A stretch of 64,000 nucleotides of DNA from Chaunax sp. Z400 (GCA_037577475.1 CM075197.1:7805518-7869517); one strand, 5' to 3'. Positions 9,700 through 22,761 are shown, counted from the stretch's first letter. The notes: generated by a model not told the origin, from the sequence alone. Translations and numbers: made by a program.

Positions 9700-11753
9700 T
9701 ACTTTCCTCCATCTAATATTCATATTGACAGATCTGAGGTGAAGGACCATGCAGGACATTTTTACCTGCCGTCTAATGAGACACTAGACATGGTTCATGT
9801 CACTACAAGTCAAGCAGGACTCAAATATAATAGCAAATATAATAATGGTCAAATATAATTGAGAACAATCAATACAGCAGACAACAAGCAGAGCCAATGA
9901 GGCACAGCAAAGTAACTGCTTCATAAATAGACACCGAGGGGATCTAAATCTAAATACAGCTTTTAGTGTCTACATTAGCAACTTTTAACGCTTAACTGAT
10001 TATATAAAACTTTTTTTATTAATAAATGTTGTCAAATCAGTTTAAAAAACTACCTATAATTAAAACATATACTGTATATCTACAATTTAAGGAGATATAG
10101 TCTTTTCCTTTTCTTGAGGGATGTTTCTTTTCTACAATGTTTTACAACAATATTATTTTAACCATCAGAATATAAATAAGAATTAACAAGAGAATGAGAT
10201 TGAATATTTCACATGCTCCCAGATTATCGTTAAGTGAAAAACCATGAAATGTTACCTTACAGTCATAGAGTAAATATTCATGGAGGCAGCTGAAACACAC
10301 ACAACACATGTTTATCCAATTAGACTGAGGTATAAATAAAATACAACATCTCTAAGAATCATTTAAAATGTGACACTATGTGTTTACATGAAAGCAGTAA
10401 ATAAATGGATATCATTTCCACTAATTATAAAATAGTAAAACATGCATATTTAAAATGAACTGTCTTGATTAAAGGCCCATTTATGCTCAATGTTAAAGAT
10501 GCACATAGGAACTCTGCATTCATTTCATTTTTGGGCAGGTTTAGAGCTCATGGATATGGACAAAACTGTAGCTGTAGTTCAAGCAAGGCACAACAAATGT
10601 GTAGAGACATGACAAAGAAGAATCAAGAAGAAGATATCATTGCTTCAATCAGGCCGGCTGTCTTATCATATGACTTGATGACTGATGCCATTTTTGTTTC
10701 TATAAATGTCCATCCTGGTTTGGTCATGTTCAACATTTCTCTCTTGGCAATAGCTGCATAATTCAACAAAATACAGCAATAGAAAATATCTTGAAGTTGT
10801 GGGCCAGATTTCTTTTGTTGCTTAAGTCATGTGATGCGTTGGTTGCAGTGGTATGCAGGAATCTGGGGCAACGAGGTGGCCTGTGAGAGTGACTGGCCTG
10901 ATGGCTAGCTAGCAGTAAGGTTTCTCTATAGCAAGTTTTCAATTTTGTAAATATCTGAAACATAAAAAAAAAAGATTTCTTTCTCAAAAATTCTCACACG
11001 GTGAATTCAGTCTTCAAATAACACATGAAAAATGGAAAAAGAAAGTTGCTGTCCGACCAGTTGTTGTGACCCTTCCAGCTCTTTGCAGACACACTGAGGT
11101 AAACTGGAGACGTTGTCTGAATTGACTGATCTGTGTGTTTTTGACACTGCAATCTTTGCTTTTGCTTGCATACTGCATGCAACACTTCAGCCAAATCAGT
11201 CTATACTGCTGGTAAAGAAGGAGGCGTAGAATATTTAGACACTTTTTTTAGTTGTTTATCATGAGTCTGGCAGTATTATGGGAGTGCAATGCTGAGTTCT
11301 GTGCTGTCTGAAAATCATCCAAACACTGTGAGTAAAATATTGTGTTGTATTTATGTTTTGTAACAGTTTATCACTCATAACTTCATGAAGGTTACAGAAC
11401 ATACATGCAGCCCATCCCACATAGACATATGGTGGCCTGTTTGATTCCAACCAGTGTCCTTTCTTGCATGTGATGCCTCTCTCTCACTCCCTTTACAGTC
11501 TGCCTCGCTCCGTATCCAAGATAGCAAGACAGAAAACAGCCCAACAATCCTTCTAACTACTGTGTGGTTTTAACATTCTGCATATTACACTTGTCCTGTG
11601 GGTCAAAAATGGCCCACCTTCCCTAACCCCCCAAAATAAGGCAATTTAATTTAATTTTAAATTTGTAATCTGGGTTTTCCCTCTTCAGACTACAGAAATA
11701 CTTTATTTTTATTACAGCAGACCTGTCATAATTATTGTAGAATGTCAGTAGAC

Positions 11754-11799
<46 letters not shown>

Positions 11800-12040
11800 G
11801 CCAAAGGTACTGTATAGTAGATGTAAATATGAACTTTTACCTAGAAATAGTGCTTATACTCTATATCCTAAGACAGCAGCAGAAATGTGCACAAATTAGT
11901 TTTTAATGCATCAAACTGAAATGAAACAATGACATCTGGAACCTTTTAGAGATATATTGTTGTGTGAAGAGCACAAATCAGTCCACTCTACTGAGTACAT
12001 GGAGGACAGTGTGAACGTCTTTCTGCAAGGACTTAACAAA
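9700..12040. other. Gene-free stretch
   Basis: No exon-like sequence was found. A 98-codon open frame at 10465-10761 has no recognisable domain, and the opening AAAGGCCCATTTATGCTC of that stretch recalls transposon ends seen in fish, so it may be an old DNA-transposon fragment. A (TTA)n run lies at 11757-11799. Confidence 0.4.
11757..11799 (+). repeat. (ATT)n microsatellite
   Basis: About fourteen uninterrupted ATT units, preceded by AT-rich DNA. No function can be inferred. Confidence 0.95.
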
Positions 12041-12053
12041 TATAGATGTGCAG

Positions 12054-12419
12054 GGCGGCACGGTGATGCAGTGGGTAGTGCTGTTACCTCACAGCAAGAA
12101 GGTCCTGGGTTCAACTCCACCTGAGGACCTGGGACTTTTCTGTGTGGAGTCTCCTTGTTCTCCCCGTGTCTGTGTGGGTTTTCTCCAGCTTCTCCAGGTT
12201 CCTCCCACCACCAAAAACATGCAGTAGAGGTGAACTGGTGACTCTAAATTGACCTTAGGTGTGAATGTGAGTGTGAATGGTTGTTTTTCTTTCTATGTGA
12301 TGAACTGGTGACTTGTCCAGGGTGAACCCCGCCTCCCATCCACAGTCAGCTGGGATAGGCTTCAGCCCCTCCGTGACCCTACAGGATAAGGGGTTACAGA
12401 TAATGACTGACTGACTGAC
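12054..12419 (+). mobile_element. tRNA-derived SINE, full length with target duplication
   Basis: The head GGCGGCACGGTGATGCAGTG and the downstream GGTTCAACTCC resemble the A and B boxes of a tRNA-type RNA polymerase III promoter. The body (TTTCTGTGTGGAGTCTCC..., AACATGCAGTAGAGGTGAAC) and the tail (CAGGGTGAACCCCGCCTCCC...CAGCTGGGATAGGCTTCAGC) are shared with copies at 20377, 31583 and 61641. The element is bounded by a perfect 10-bp direct repeat, AGATGTGCAG, at 12044-12053 and 12420-12429, and ends in GACTGACTGACTGAC. That is direct evidence for retroposition as one unit. This family is very common in percomorph fish. Confidence 0.85.
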
Positions 12420-12429
12420 AGATGTGCAG

Positions 12430-15400
12430 CACACAGTAATTGTTTTACAGTCAATCACTTGCACACATATTCTCTAATCTGATGTTTGTGTGTTTGTGAT
12501 ATAACTGCTGGATCAAAAATGACCACATGACAATCTTTGTGCCTTGGTGGTACAGCCTACATGGAAAGACATAAAATATAATGTTTACGTCACTCTAGGT
12601 TTCTGTACTTCACTCTAATGTTGATAAAAGATCATTGAAGGGGTTTTTATCTGTTGTTACACACAGGGAGTGTCATTTTTGTCCCATAAGACAACACAAC
12701 GTTTTAAAAAAAAGATACGAAGGTTTAACTATGCGCATCAGTAACTCCTTATCTTACCTTAAACACACAAGAAGTCCATTTAGATACATTTGATTTGATA
12801 ATTTATTTAGTTACCACGTTTATATATATATTGAATATAGTATTCACATGTTATGTATGAAGCATGGCATTAGCTGGAAGCTGTTAATGATCCAAATTAT
12901 TGTTTTTATTTTCATGTGCATTCCACATACACACACCATGCATCATATGATAACACTACTTTTAATTAATGTTAAAGAAATCCAAACATCTCTCACTCCA
13001 GTAAAGGCGACCTGCATGATGTCTGGTGTCCAGTGAGGTGAACCTCATCTGGTTCAAATGCAGGCCAGATGATATAAAATAATACATCATTACTGATATC
13101 TGTGTTGCTATTCAACATGCAGCTATCCTGCGTAATCGCAAACCTTCACTGAACCATGGGTAACTGAAGGCTGTCAGTTGCCTGACTCTAAGTGTTATTT
13201 TCTGTATGATCCCTGACGCCATAGCAGGGTGAGGAGTGAGCTCTGTAGCAGCCTCAGAGACAGCAGGTCAGACCTGCTGGTCAGCATTTGTCACCAGTCA
13301 TCACCTTGTTTCTCTCGTCTTCTCAGTCACTCTAATCTGCTGTTTAATAATGCATAAATTCCATCACAGAAGCAGTGACTGTAGTTATGGGCTATTGTTC
13401 CACCTGTATCCATCCAACACTTCATGCTCTGCCTTGAACACTCAGCGAACCATGAGCGACTCTAGTTTAGAGCTGTCAATCAACTCATGTTTATTTTCAA
13501 TCTATCTGTGGAATGCCTGCTTCAAACCAATACTTTATGATGAAAATATGTGTATTTCTCAACATCAAATTATATTTTTTTCAATTTCAGTGTGAATCAG
13601 GAAGAACAACCATCTTACTTAATCACTGTATGAGGCATCGCTGTAATGACCTGTGGCAGATCTAAACCCATCAAAACATTAAAACAATAAGATGCAGAAA
13701 GGTTAACAGGCACAAGTCAAGAACCAGAAAATCAATCCAAATGGCAAACTAATCCAATGAATTTGAATTAATTTGCAATGAAAATAAATTCCTTTCGGTC
13801 CATGAAAACAGAACATCTGCAAAGGAAAGCTTAATAAAGTGTCTTTTAGGCTGAACTGAGCTTAACAGTTGCATAAAGATGTAAGCATAAGCTTAGAATA
13901 GAGATCACATATGAAAAACCACATGCATCATCTCTCCCTCCAAAATTCAGTCGGTCACTGAGTTTTAGTATAAACTGAACATGAGAGGAAACGTCTCTTA
14001 ACCTGGATTTATTTCATGCTATAAAACATGTCCAGTTCTCTTGCTGAAAAATGTCCTTCATCTGCAAAGACTGGACAGCTGCTACCAAATCACACAGAGT
14101 TGTTTTTGTTTTGTAAATGTTTATGTTGACATGTGATGTCATGTCAAAAGTGAATAATATCCATTTCTTCTCATCTTCTAAACACTGAGCCCTGATTTGG
14201 CCTTAGGATCCTTTTATTTAATTTCTACTCTACAAACGTGTGCTACCATCCTGCCTCTTCTCAGCCATCTAACGTTACATTACAGCAGTAAATCAGTTGA
14301 ATTTGCATCGATTTCTGTTAGGAATTCTTAAAGAAGGCGATGCTGATGAGACGAGGATGCCCAGAAAAAGTTTTATCACTGTATTGATAAACTCTTCATA
14401 CTCTTCTGCAAGACTGGAGCACAGTCTGGTGGATAATACAGTGATATCTGACAACCACTTAAAATACAAACAATATGAGAGGCAGTGCCAGGGTTTAGTT
14501 TGTCCTTTCCAGACTACCGTAGAGATATGGTGGGACAGCAGGGTGGAATAAGTAGAAGAGGACCTCGTCCCACTGTCGATATGTAAATGGGCTCATTCTA
14601 AGTTAAAGGAAACACAACCATTTTATCCTCTCATGAAAACAAAAATACTATTTTATTTTCACAATAAATAGTGAAATGTCTATTGGTCAGAATCAGCTGC
14701 AAGCAAAATCCAAACTCAAAAAACAGAGATATTACCTTAAATTTCACACCATTGTAGTTTACCTCAATGAATAATGAGGATGAGGATAAAGGCGCCCATC
14801 AGCAAACTCAAAGAAGTTTGATTATGTGTTTGTCCAGTCTGTCCCAAACAGTGATAAACCCGATCAAATCAAATCGTCTGTTTCATTTTCTCACCCCTCT
14901 CTAAAATCCCTTTAGAGCTGACAACCTTTCCTCAGAGCAGCGACCCCAGTGTCAGTGATTGGAGCTGGGCTTTTCAGGAGATGGTTGAACGACACCACGT
15001 GAGGTTGATGTGCTGTTGAAATATTTGTAGCCTTCTTTCTGCAGACTTCTATGAATCGCCAACACTCAATCTCTACACTCCGTTTCTAGCTTCAAGGTAA
15101 TTTTGTTCCGACTTCCTCCAGCTGTCCAGGCTCCTCTTGTCCGCCTGCAGCTCACTCTTTTTTCCCCTACCTGTTTTTTCTTGGGTCAAAGTGTCTTAAA
15201 AGTTCTCCCCTGAATTTTCTCCTGCACAGTCATACTTCAAAACTGTCTTGAATTTGAAATCTGAGTTCCACACAAAACGTTCACTCTTCATTGTGTTGCG
15301 ATAAATTCATTTGAACTGATTGTTTCAAACCTAGACACTTCCATCCATTGCCACTTGTAAAATACTAAAAAATAAATTCAGCTGATGATTATCATTTATT

Positions 15401-18400
15401 TTATTCTCACAGAATACGAGTAAACTTTTTTATAAATAATTAAGAGAAAACCAACATCTACAACTATGTTCTGGTTAAAGTAGGTTTTTTTTTCTTTTGA
15501 CAACTGATACAAACAGAATATTCCTCAAACTTAATTATATTTTGATAAGAATAAACCTGTTCTGACCCGGACCTCCCAGTACAAGCTCATCCTGCAGATT
15601 TTGTCTTGGTAAGTAGCCCTTAAGGGTTTGACTGAAGGATATCATGCTGCACTCATCTTCCCAGCCTCCTTCTTAATTGCCTGAGATATACAGAGATCCA
15701 AGTGTAAGCATTATCCCTCATAAACCTAATAATCTCTGCAGAGAATCTGGAGGATTTAATCAGACTATATTGTTACATGGATCCTGTCAGGTATTTGGTA
15801 ATCCCTGCCGGATGTGATTAAGTGTTGCTTTGCTTTTAGTTGCTCTTAGAAATATTCTAATTGGAAACTGAGGCTACAGGGATGTCTGAACAAAATACGA
15901 ATGACTAGAAAATAAAGATTTCTACCAGTTTCAGAGTGGTTATATATGGAGAATAAAGCTTAGGTGATGTGTAAAACATCTGATGTTATTTGATGCTCCT
16001 GCAAAATAAGACAATTGAGACGATCCTGAAAAAAGAGGTTGTGCTTTAACAATGGGATTCTAATTAGAGTTTTAACTATTGGCTCACATCACAGTAGAAA
16101 AAAGCTAGAAAAAATGTGGGGGTTTTTGCACAGCGTCTTCATCATGTTGCTCACATTTAGTGCTTACTGTCTGTAAGTACAACTGAGAAGGTCATCAGAG
16201 CTGTGACTAAATGGATGACTGGGAACGGACCAATCTGACGCTTCAGGGGCGTAAATTCAGTGGATTGGTTAGAGTCATCCTTTAGCCATGAATTATTCCA
16301 CTCATTTCTCTCTTAAAGGGTCCCACTGTTGTAACAACAGTGAATCATTAAACTAGCAGTGACATCACGAGCCGGAGAAGACGCTTCATTTATGCACAGC
16401 ATCATCTGGAGTGCTTCATGAAATCAAAGCTGTTTAAGGCTGACGGTTTATCTCCCATGACTTTGATATTTTGGGGTAATTATTCTGTTTTTTAATGAAC
16501 AGACATGTTGTTTACTGGCTTTACTTTAATATTTCTAGAGAAAAAGACGATTGTTTTAAGAGAGACTACGTGTTGTGTGACAGCATAGTGTACTGCATTT
16601 ATAGCTAAACTGGTGGTTTGGTAAGAAGGCACATGCCCATCACTAGGCCTGTTACACACACACTGATGTACAGCAGCCTTCCTTGTCACCATCATCATCA
16701 GTTAAATATCAATGTGTTTTTGTGTGTGATTTGTAAAAAAAATGTGGTATACACATTAGTGTTCCTCTCACAATGACCTGTTATAATCTGGTAAATCTTT
16801 TAGTATTTTATTCAAATGTTTAAGGTACTGTTTAATGATATCTGGGTCTATCTGGGTCCCTTAGGACCTTCAGAAGATGACTGTCTGCTGCATTTATGAA
16901 CCTCAAATTAAATTAAAAATGCATTTTTTTTCTAATTTACTTTCCATCCTATTTGTTGAGTCAGTAGGAATACTGAGCAAAAATAAATACTATTAATTGA
17001 ATGTTTAACTTTCTACAGATCACCATGTTCACCACAGATTACATTGGTCATATATGTGACATATCAAAGTAAAACTCCAACAAACATTCATTTCTCTTAA
17101 TGACCTCAATCTCAGGACCTCGACAAAACAATTTGTCTGAAGTGACAAAGGTCGAAGTCATTATCAGTGTATTTTATATGCATCATGAAATTATAAATAA
17201 GTTTTCAGTACCCTTTTAAACTGCAATCAGACCTGCACTGGTCTAAAACAAAAACAAAAAACATGTTACTATGTGGCTCATCATAATGTCACAAGAAGGA
17301 GTTCTGAGTTGACTCTGTTTAAAAAAATGAATAAACTACATCAACATATAATCAAACTTTAGCAATAGTATTTATAGTATTTAGGAAATTTATTTAGGAA
17401 ATAGTTTCCAGACCAAGCCACAACAAAAGCCTCTTATCAGACAGACACTATCATTAACTTTAAAAGACAATCATACACTTAAACATTCACACACAACAGA
17501 GCTCCTCTTTGGGCTGAGGCCCATCCCTCCACAGAATTTTAAATCTGTTAATAAAGAGACATTTTATACACAAACAGATACGAACAAACAGAGGATATCA
17601 CATAACCTCTCAACTCCATTGGCAGCAGTAACTATCAGGAAATGGGGTTTGCTTGCTGACATGGTGCTGTTTTCAGGAGCAGTATCAAGTTATACTTAGC
17701 TTTCTCTCTCACTCTCAGTGTCTGTGGGAACCATAGGACCTGGACTGGAATTTAAAGTCCAGGTCCTGTGGCCCCAGGTCCATTTCCACAGCGTGGTACC
17801 GGCTCAACTACACTGGACTCAACGTGCCTGTTTTGGTCTTCCATTAGGTAAAAGTACCTGGTACCTACTTTTAATAATCTTTATGAATGGTTAAGGGGTT
17901 TAATCAATGGTAATGCTGGGGATTCAAAGATGTGCAGTGTTGAGTATGACGTTGTTGTGTATGGACAGAGGTAAGTGTATCTTCAATACATCCAGTATAC
18001 TGAGTAGCTGATTGAGGAGAATAAGGGCCTTGAGACTGAACTTGACTGTTGGTGAATGCAAATTCTGTGACTGTGGTCAATTTAATAGCATAAAATAAGA
18101 ATACCATATGGCTTTTTAGCCACTAGCATCCTAAACATTATAACAATGATATGAAATTTTGGGTATGGATGGATCTTGGATCAACGAAGAGTTGATTGAA
18201 TTTTGAGGTAGATCCAGGTACAGATGCAGATTCCGGGTCACTTTTACATGAGATCGGTCCTTTAGTAACATATCATGAAAAATAAAACCAGCCCATTGAA
18301 AATAGAAATACCTTGACATGGACACTCATGATGTTCACCTATGCAGAAGATTGGGAGATTAAAATCTATATGTCTGATTCAGGTTCAGGTTTTAGTGACA

Positions 18401-19440
18401 GTGGTGCTGATGCAGGTACAGGATGTCATCTCTGAGTGCTTCTTGTATTGCACATCAGATTATGGATGTATATTTTTAAAACCTCCCTCAATCAAATTCA
18501 CAAACCTCTGTAGTTGTAATCAATGTACTTACCAACAAGGAAGGACAAGAATGTTTTTTCATTATCTGATCATAACCTGGGTATGAAATAAAAAAAAAAA
18601 AAGTGCTCATTTTTTCCTTCTTTAATGCCCTGTTTTAGCTCTTAAGCTGTCAACATAAACATGTTAATGCCTGTGATTAAACTGGAAAACTTATTATAAA
18701 ACTATTATAAAACTTATACATAATACAAATTCATCACCCGTACCACTGAGTGTATGCTTGTGTAGTTCTAATCACACAGAGAGTAATCACAATGACTGTC
18801 TGTGGCTTTGTTGGTGTTTTAGCCAAGAGCAGTAAAACAGGCGGACATTTTCAAACACAAGGCCACAAACACAGCAGAGCTGAAAGTTCACCAATCCTCT
18901 CTTGGTCATCCTGGATGTACAAACATGTTGGAATTCAACTCTTGACCCACTGAAGGCAAAGCTGGCAGAGCAGAAGCTAACCTCAGCTGAACATGACAGG
19001 CTGGCAAAGTTAGAAACACTGCTGGAGCCATGCAGGTACAGTGATCTCCCTGTCCTCTGACTAATACAATAATATTATAGTCACTTTACTGAGACAATTC
19101 TACATCTATTTAAGAAATCATCAAAACTTTACTGAGATGTTATTAACCTGTTAGCATTCCGGTCAAAACTTCCGGATCCATAAAAACGGTTTATCATGTG
19201 TTTCTTTATTCCAACACCACACATGCATTTGTTGATGACACCACTAGTTTACAACCTAAGCTCAGGTTGTTACAGTTAAGACCCATGTGTGCCTCATTGG
19301 TAACGTCAGACAGTGTCCACACTGTCTAAGGGAAACCTGAACGTAACATGCTTTTTGAATTCAGCTCTTCCCACTCCCAATAAGGCCAGCTGACAATCCT
19401 TTAAAATCACAAAGCATTTATTGATTTTAGAAAAATAATC
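12430..19440. other. Long gene-poor region
   Basis: About 7 kb without any exon chain I could support on either strand. Open frames are short (61-119 codons), without domain signals, and their codon use looks like random AT-rich sequence. The part at 17700-17880 (several copies of GGTACC and ACCTGG in opposite orientations) may be a decayed DNA transposon. Confidence 0.45.
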
Positions 19441-19528
19441 AACCCCCCCCAAAGCAAACAAACAAATAAACAAAACAAAGCGTCATTGAACGTGGGTGAG
19501 AGCCACTTGAGTTTGAATCATCGCTCTG

Positions 19529-19618
19529 CCAATCAGCTGCCAGGACCCTTGTCACCTGCCCACTCAGATCTTCAATCCTCCAATCAGCTGCCAGGACCCT
19601 TGTCACCTGCCCACTCAG
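19529..19618 (+). repeat. 39-bp direct repeat, two copies
   Basis: The 39-base unit beginning CCAATCAGCTGCCAGGACCC and ending CTGCCCACTCAG occurs exactly at 19529-19567 and 19580-19618, with 12 different bases between. Exact identity suggests a recent local duplication. Confidence 0.9.
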
Positions 19619-20192
19619 GGAGACACCACCTGGAACTCATTACATACTGTCATACAGATGACCAAAGTCATCCTCATGACGTATTTTCTCCATTAAAACC
19701 GTTCAATAGTTTGTAACAGCAGACACGTGTTGGTTGTTTATCTGAAAGCATCACAAACAGAGTATGTAGGTAAGATAAATCTCAGAGAAACACAGTGAAG
19801 TGAAAAATGTTACAATAATGAAAACTCTCCCCTACAAACTAGAGCTAACAGCTGAGAGTTTGTTCCTGTGCAGCTAAACATCTTTCCATTGATATATGAG
19901 TAAAAATAGGCCTATAAGTCATTCATGTGTTTTTATGTGTTTCTGTGTCAACTGTAAAACACGATCACTCCTCTTGATTCCACACCTCATGTGGCTGCTA
20001 TGAATACATCCATTCGCTGTCTAAATCAATAATCCTCTTTACATCTGACACATTTCAAATATATTTAACAACACAATGAGCCTTTGGTTAATACTTTATT
20101 TGCTAACCTACACAGACATGCTTCTGAGAACAAACATATGCATTAGGACACGGATGACATACAACTACAAACTTGTTTCCACCCACTCAGCA

Positions 20193-20202
<10 letters not shown>

Positions 20203-20278
<76 letters not shown>
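20203..20278 (+). repeat. (CA)n microsatellite
   Basis: An uninterrupted CA run of about 38 units, directly after TCTCTCTCTC. It lies about 100 bases before a truncated SINE tail. Confidence 0.95.
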
Positions 20279-20281
<3 letters not shown>

Positions 20282-20376
20282 GGATCATTTTCCGTCTGAC
20301 TTCCAGTACAAGCCAAGCCTGCTTGTCTCTTGGCTTGGTTAGCTGGGCCATGAATTATTTGTCGCGCCACGACAAC

Positions 20377-20488
20377 CCCTGGACTTGTCTAGAGTGAACC
20401 CCGCCTCCCGCCCAAAGTCAGCTGGGATAGGCTCCAGCCCCCCGCGACCCTACACAGGACCACACAGTGGTTGTAGAAAGTGAATGAA
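20377..20488 (+). mobile_element. Truncated SINE tail
   Basis: CTTGTCTAGAGTGAACCCCG through CAGCTGGGATAGGCTCCAGC and CCGCGACCCTACACAGG matches the 3' third of the SINE at 12054-12419. The tRNA-like head is absent, so this is a 5'-truncated copy. Confidence 0.8.
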
Positions 20489-20672
20489 CTGTCTGTAACA
20501 CCTTTGATAGGAAAAATACAGAATGTACTAACAGATGTGTCTTCATTTCATCATATAACCTTGTGCACCTGTAGAACATAGTGAGACTTTTGTTCATTGT
20601 TTAATTTGTATCTGCTGTCTCCTGAAAAGGAACTGTGTGAACAGGGTGGTGTGACAACACAGAACAGATAAT

Positions 20673-20859
20673 TACCCTGGACATGGACCTCCTGAGCCTA
20701 CGTGGGGGGCGGCACATTCCCTTCTCAGGAAGCAGAAAGTATATCTTGTGTTATAATGTGCATTTGTCTTTGAGAATAAAGAAGTAACATTGACGTGATT
20801 CAGAGGACATCTCTTTATTTTGACAAAACATCCACGTGTTAGAGGCTTTTTACCTAACA
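20673..20859 (+). repeat. 5' LTR-like repeat of the ERV
   Basis: About 187 bases matching 23332-23579, except that about 85 bases present in the 3' copy (roughly 23399-23485) are missing here and a few extra bases precede AACA at the end. It contains AATAAA at 20775-20780. It ends 5 bases before the primer binding site, as a 5' LTR should. Confidence 0.65.
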
Positions 20860-20864
20860 TAACT

Positions 20865-20882
20865 TGGGGGCTCGTCCGGGAT
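20865..20882 (+). promoter_or_regulatory. Retroviral primer binding site, tRNA-Pro type
   Basis: TGGGGGCTCGTCCGGGAT is complementary to the 3' end of tRNA-Pro and is the primer site used by many gammaretroviruses. Its place right after the LTR-like repeat and about 380 bases before the gag start is as expected. Confidence 0.9.
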
Positions 20883-21264
20883 CCCAATATCCATTCCTCT
20901 TCCCTTCCACAGGCTTCAGGACTGAAACCACGCGTGGGGGAGTCTAGGACTCCTGAAAGAAAGACCTCCACCCTAAGATGTTACAGTTTTGGTTAAGGAT
21001 TTGTTGGAGGCCAGTTCTGCTGTGTGTGGGGAGACTGCTTTGGTGACAGGATCCTGAGAAGAGAAACTCCTTGGATCTGGGTCAGTAGGAGATTGTTACC
21101 TCCTGTGAAATACCTAAGGACGACCATATCCTTATGTAGGAGGTGACTTGATCAACCACCGAGTGTAGGGAAATACCATATTCCCTTGTCTGTAACCCAT
21201 CATAGTTACAGGATTACTACTTTCACCCCTGATTAGAAAAGATTTCTGGGAAACATTCTAAAAG

Positions 21265-22168
21265 ATGGGAAATTTCAGTAGTCGTGAGAATGCCATAGTG
21301 GGTCCTGCGAAATATATGTTGAGAAACTATGGACCAGAGAGTGTGAAACATTTGAAGTGTTGGACAAAAAAGTGTCACTTTCCAGTTAATGGAAGTTTTA
21401 AAAAGGAAGATGTGAGTAGATTGTGTGGATGGATGAGAGAAGTGTGCAAGACTGAGAAGGATAAGAGAAAGTATGGATGGAGTTCAATGTTATTATGGAA
21501 ACAAGAGAGTGATGAAAAAGAGAGAATGAATGTGGAAAAGAAAAAAGAAAAAGGAAATGTTAAAGGAAAAGGACAAGATACTGGTCAGCTTTTGTCTTCT
21601 GTTTCTTCAGGAGACGATGAATATGTGGTCCGAGGAATCTCGACTCCACGGCCAGCAGCGGCAGATCCGGGTCCACAGCCAGAATATGCTCCACCTGCCC
21701 AGCTGAGACATCCAGCGGAACCACCGGCTTATCAAGATTCAACACCCAACGATCCTCATCCAGCAGCGGCTCCGTATCAAGCTGATGATACACCTGCCAA
21801 CCTGTATCCGACCTTACCATCAGACTATGTGGCAGAACCATGCATGGCACCACCACATACTCGGTACCAGCTATGGTAGCGAGGTCAAGAAAGAACTTCT
21901 CACACCACCACCCTGGCACGCAACTGACACACCAGCAAACTTAGCGACTAATTTTCCAATGATCGAACTGCCAAATCCAAACGTCGAGCCAGGTGCAGAT
22001 CCAACAGTCTGGGTATATCGACCATGGACTTATAATGACATTAAAGAGGTTATAGGTTCCATCCCTCATCCAGATAATAGCGGGGGCCAGAAATTCCGTA
22101 ACTAACTGGAACGTCTGATTGTTCAATACAGACCTACGTTGATGGAACTCGAAAGATGCCTGGATTAT
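21265..22168 (+). pseudogene. gag: Retroviral gag, matrix to start of capsid, broken
   Basis: The first open frame, 21265-21879, starts MGNFSS, with glycine at position 2 as in a myristoylated matrix protein. A charged lysine-rich stretch (residues about 70-105) and a proline-rich linker follow. The linker contains PPAY at residues 153-156, the PPxY late-budding motif. The frame ends at TAG 21877-21879. Homologous sequence continues in another frame to TAA at 22103-22105, including the capsid-type opening YRPWTYNDIKEVIG, and traces persist beyond it. So at least one frameshift and one stop are present, and most of capsid and all of nucleocapsid are gone. The product would have shaped the virus core; here it cannot be made in full. 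Confidence 0.8.
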
Positions 22169-22180
22169 AAATTAGAACTC

Positions 22181-22761
22181 AGGTGACGTCACGTACCTCC
22201 TCCTCTCTCTTAGATCCTCTCACACACAGACACACACACACACACACATAAGCACCTCCATAGACCCAGAGACACACACACACACCCACACACATATGCT
22301 TGCTTCGACCTGCATGTATCTCGATTGTCAGTAGTTGTAGTAGATAATTGAGTTGATTAATTGAAGTGTGTTGACTGAAGGTCGATATTGCTAAATTTAA
22401 TAAACTTTTTTATATTTTAAAGAGAAGTTGTTTGTATTATTTTGTACCGATACTGTTTTAAAGGCTGGTTGCGAGGGTCAGTGCATGTACTCTTTCCTTC
22501 ATCGTTCATTTGAGACTGAACAGAATTTGGTTAATTGTTTCCCTGTTTCCAGGGTGGTGCCCCGTAGTTATTATTAATTTTAATAATAATATTAAATTCA
22601 ATTGATAATTAATGATCATTTTTCCCTGTCTCCAGGGTGGTGCCCCGTAATTATTATTAATTTTAGTAATAACATCAAGTTCATTAAATAATTAATGATC
22701 ATTGTTAATAATCATTAATTACACTCTAATAACCAAATTTGCCCTATTGATAGCCCCAACA
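22181..22761 (+). repeat. Foreign LTR-like block within the ERV
   Basis: Starting at TGACGTCACGTACC and ending near CCCCAACA, this AT-rich block interrupts gag and is followed by env. It holds a CRE-like TGACGTCA, CA-rich DNA at about 22216-22294, a poly(A)-type AATAAA near 22399, and two tandem copies of a repeat at 22534-22706. TG...CA ends and these signals suggest a solo LTR from another retroelement, but no target duplication was found. It could also mark the join of a deletion. Confidence 0.45.
22534..22706 (+). repeat. Two tandem AT-rich repeats
   Basis: CCCTGTTTCCAGGGTGGTGC followed by CCCGTAGTTATTATTAATTT and an AT-rich tail is repeated about 85 bases later as CCCTGTCTCCAGGGTGGTGC and CCCGTAATTATTATTAATTT. 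Both tails end in TAATTAATGATCATT. Confidence 0.85.

Noticed and set aside
10465..10761. 98-codon + strand frame
   Set aside because: No domain, no splice context, and codon use like random AT-rich DNA. The start resembles transposon debris.
13236..13595. 119-codon + strand frame
   Set aside because: No recognisable motif, no Kozak or splice context, and no similarity I know of. Length is compatible with chance over 7 kb of empty DNA.
17700..17880. Clustered GGTACC/CCAGGT inverted motifs, possible MITE
   Set aside because: No clear terminal repeats or target duplication were found; not strong enough to list as an element.
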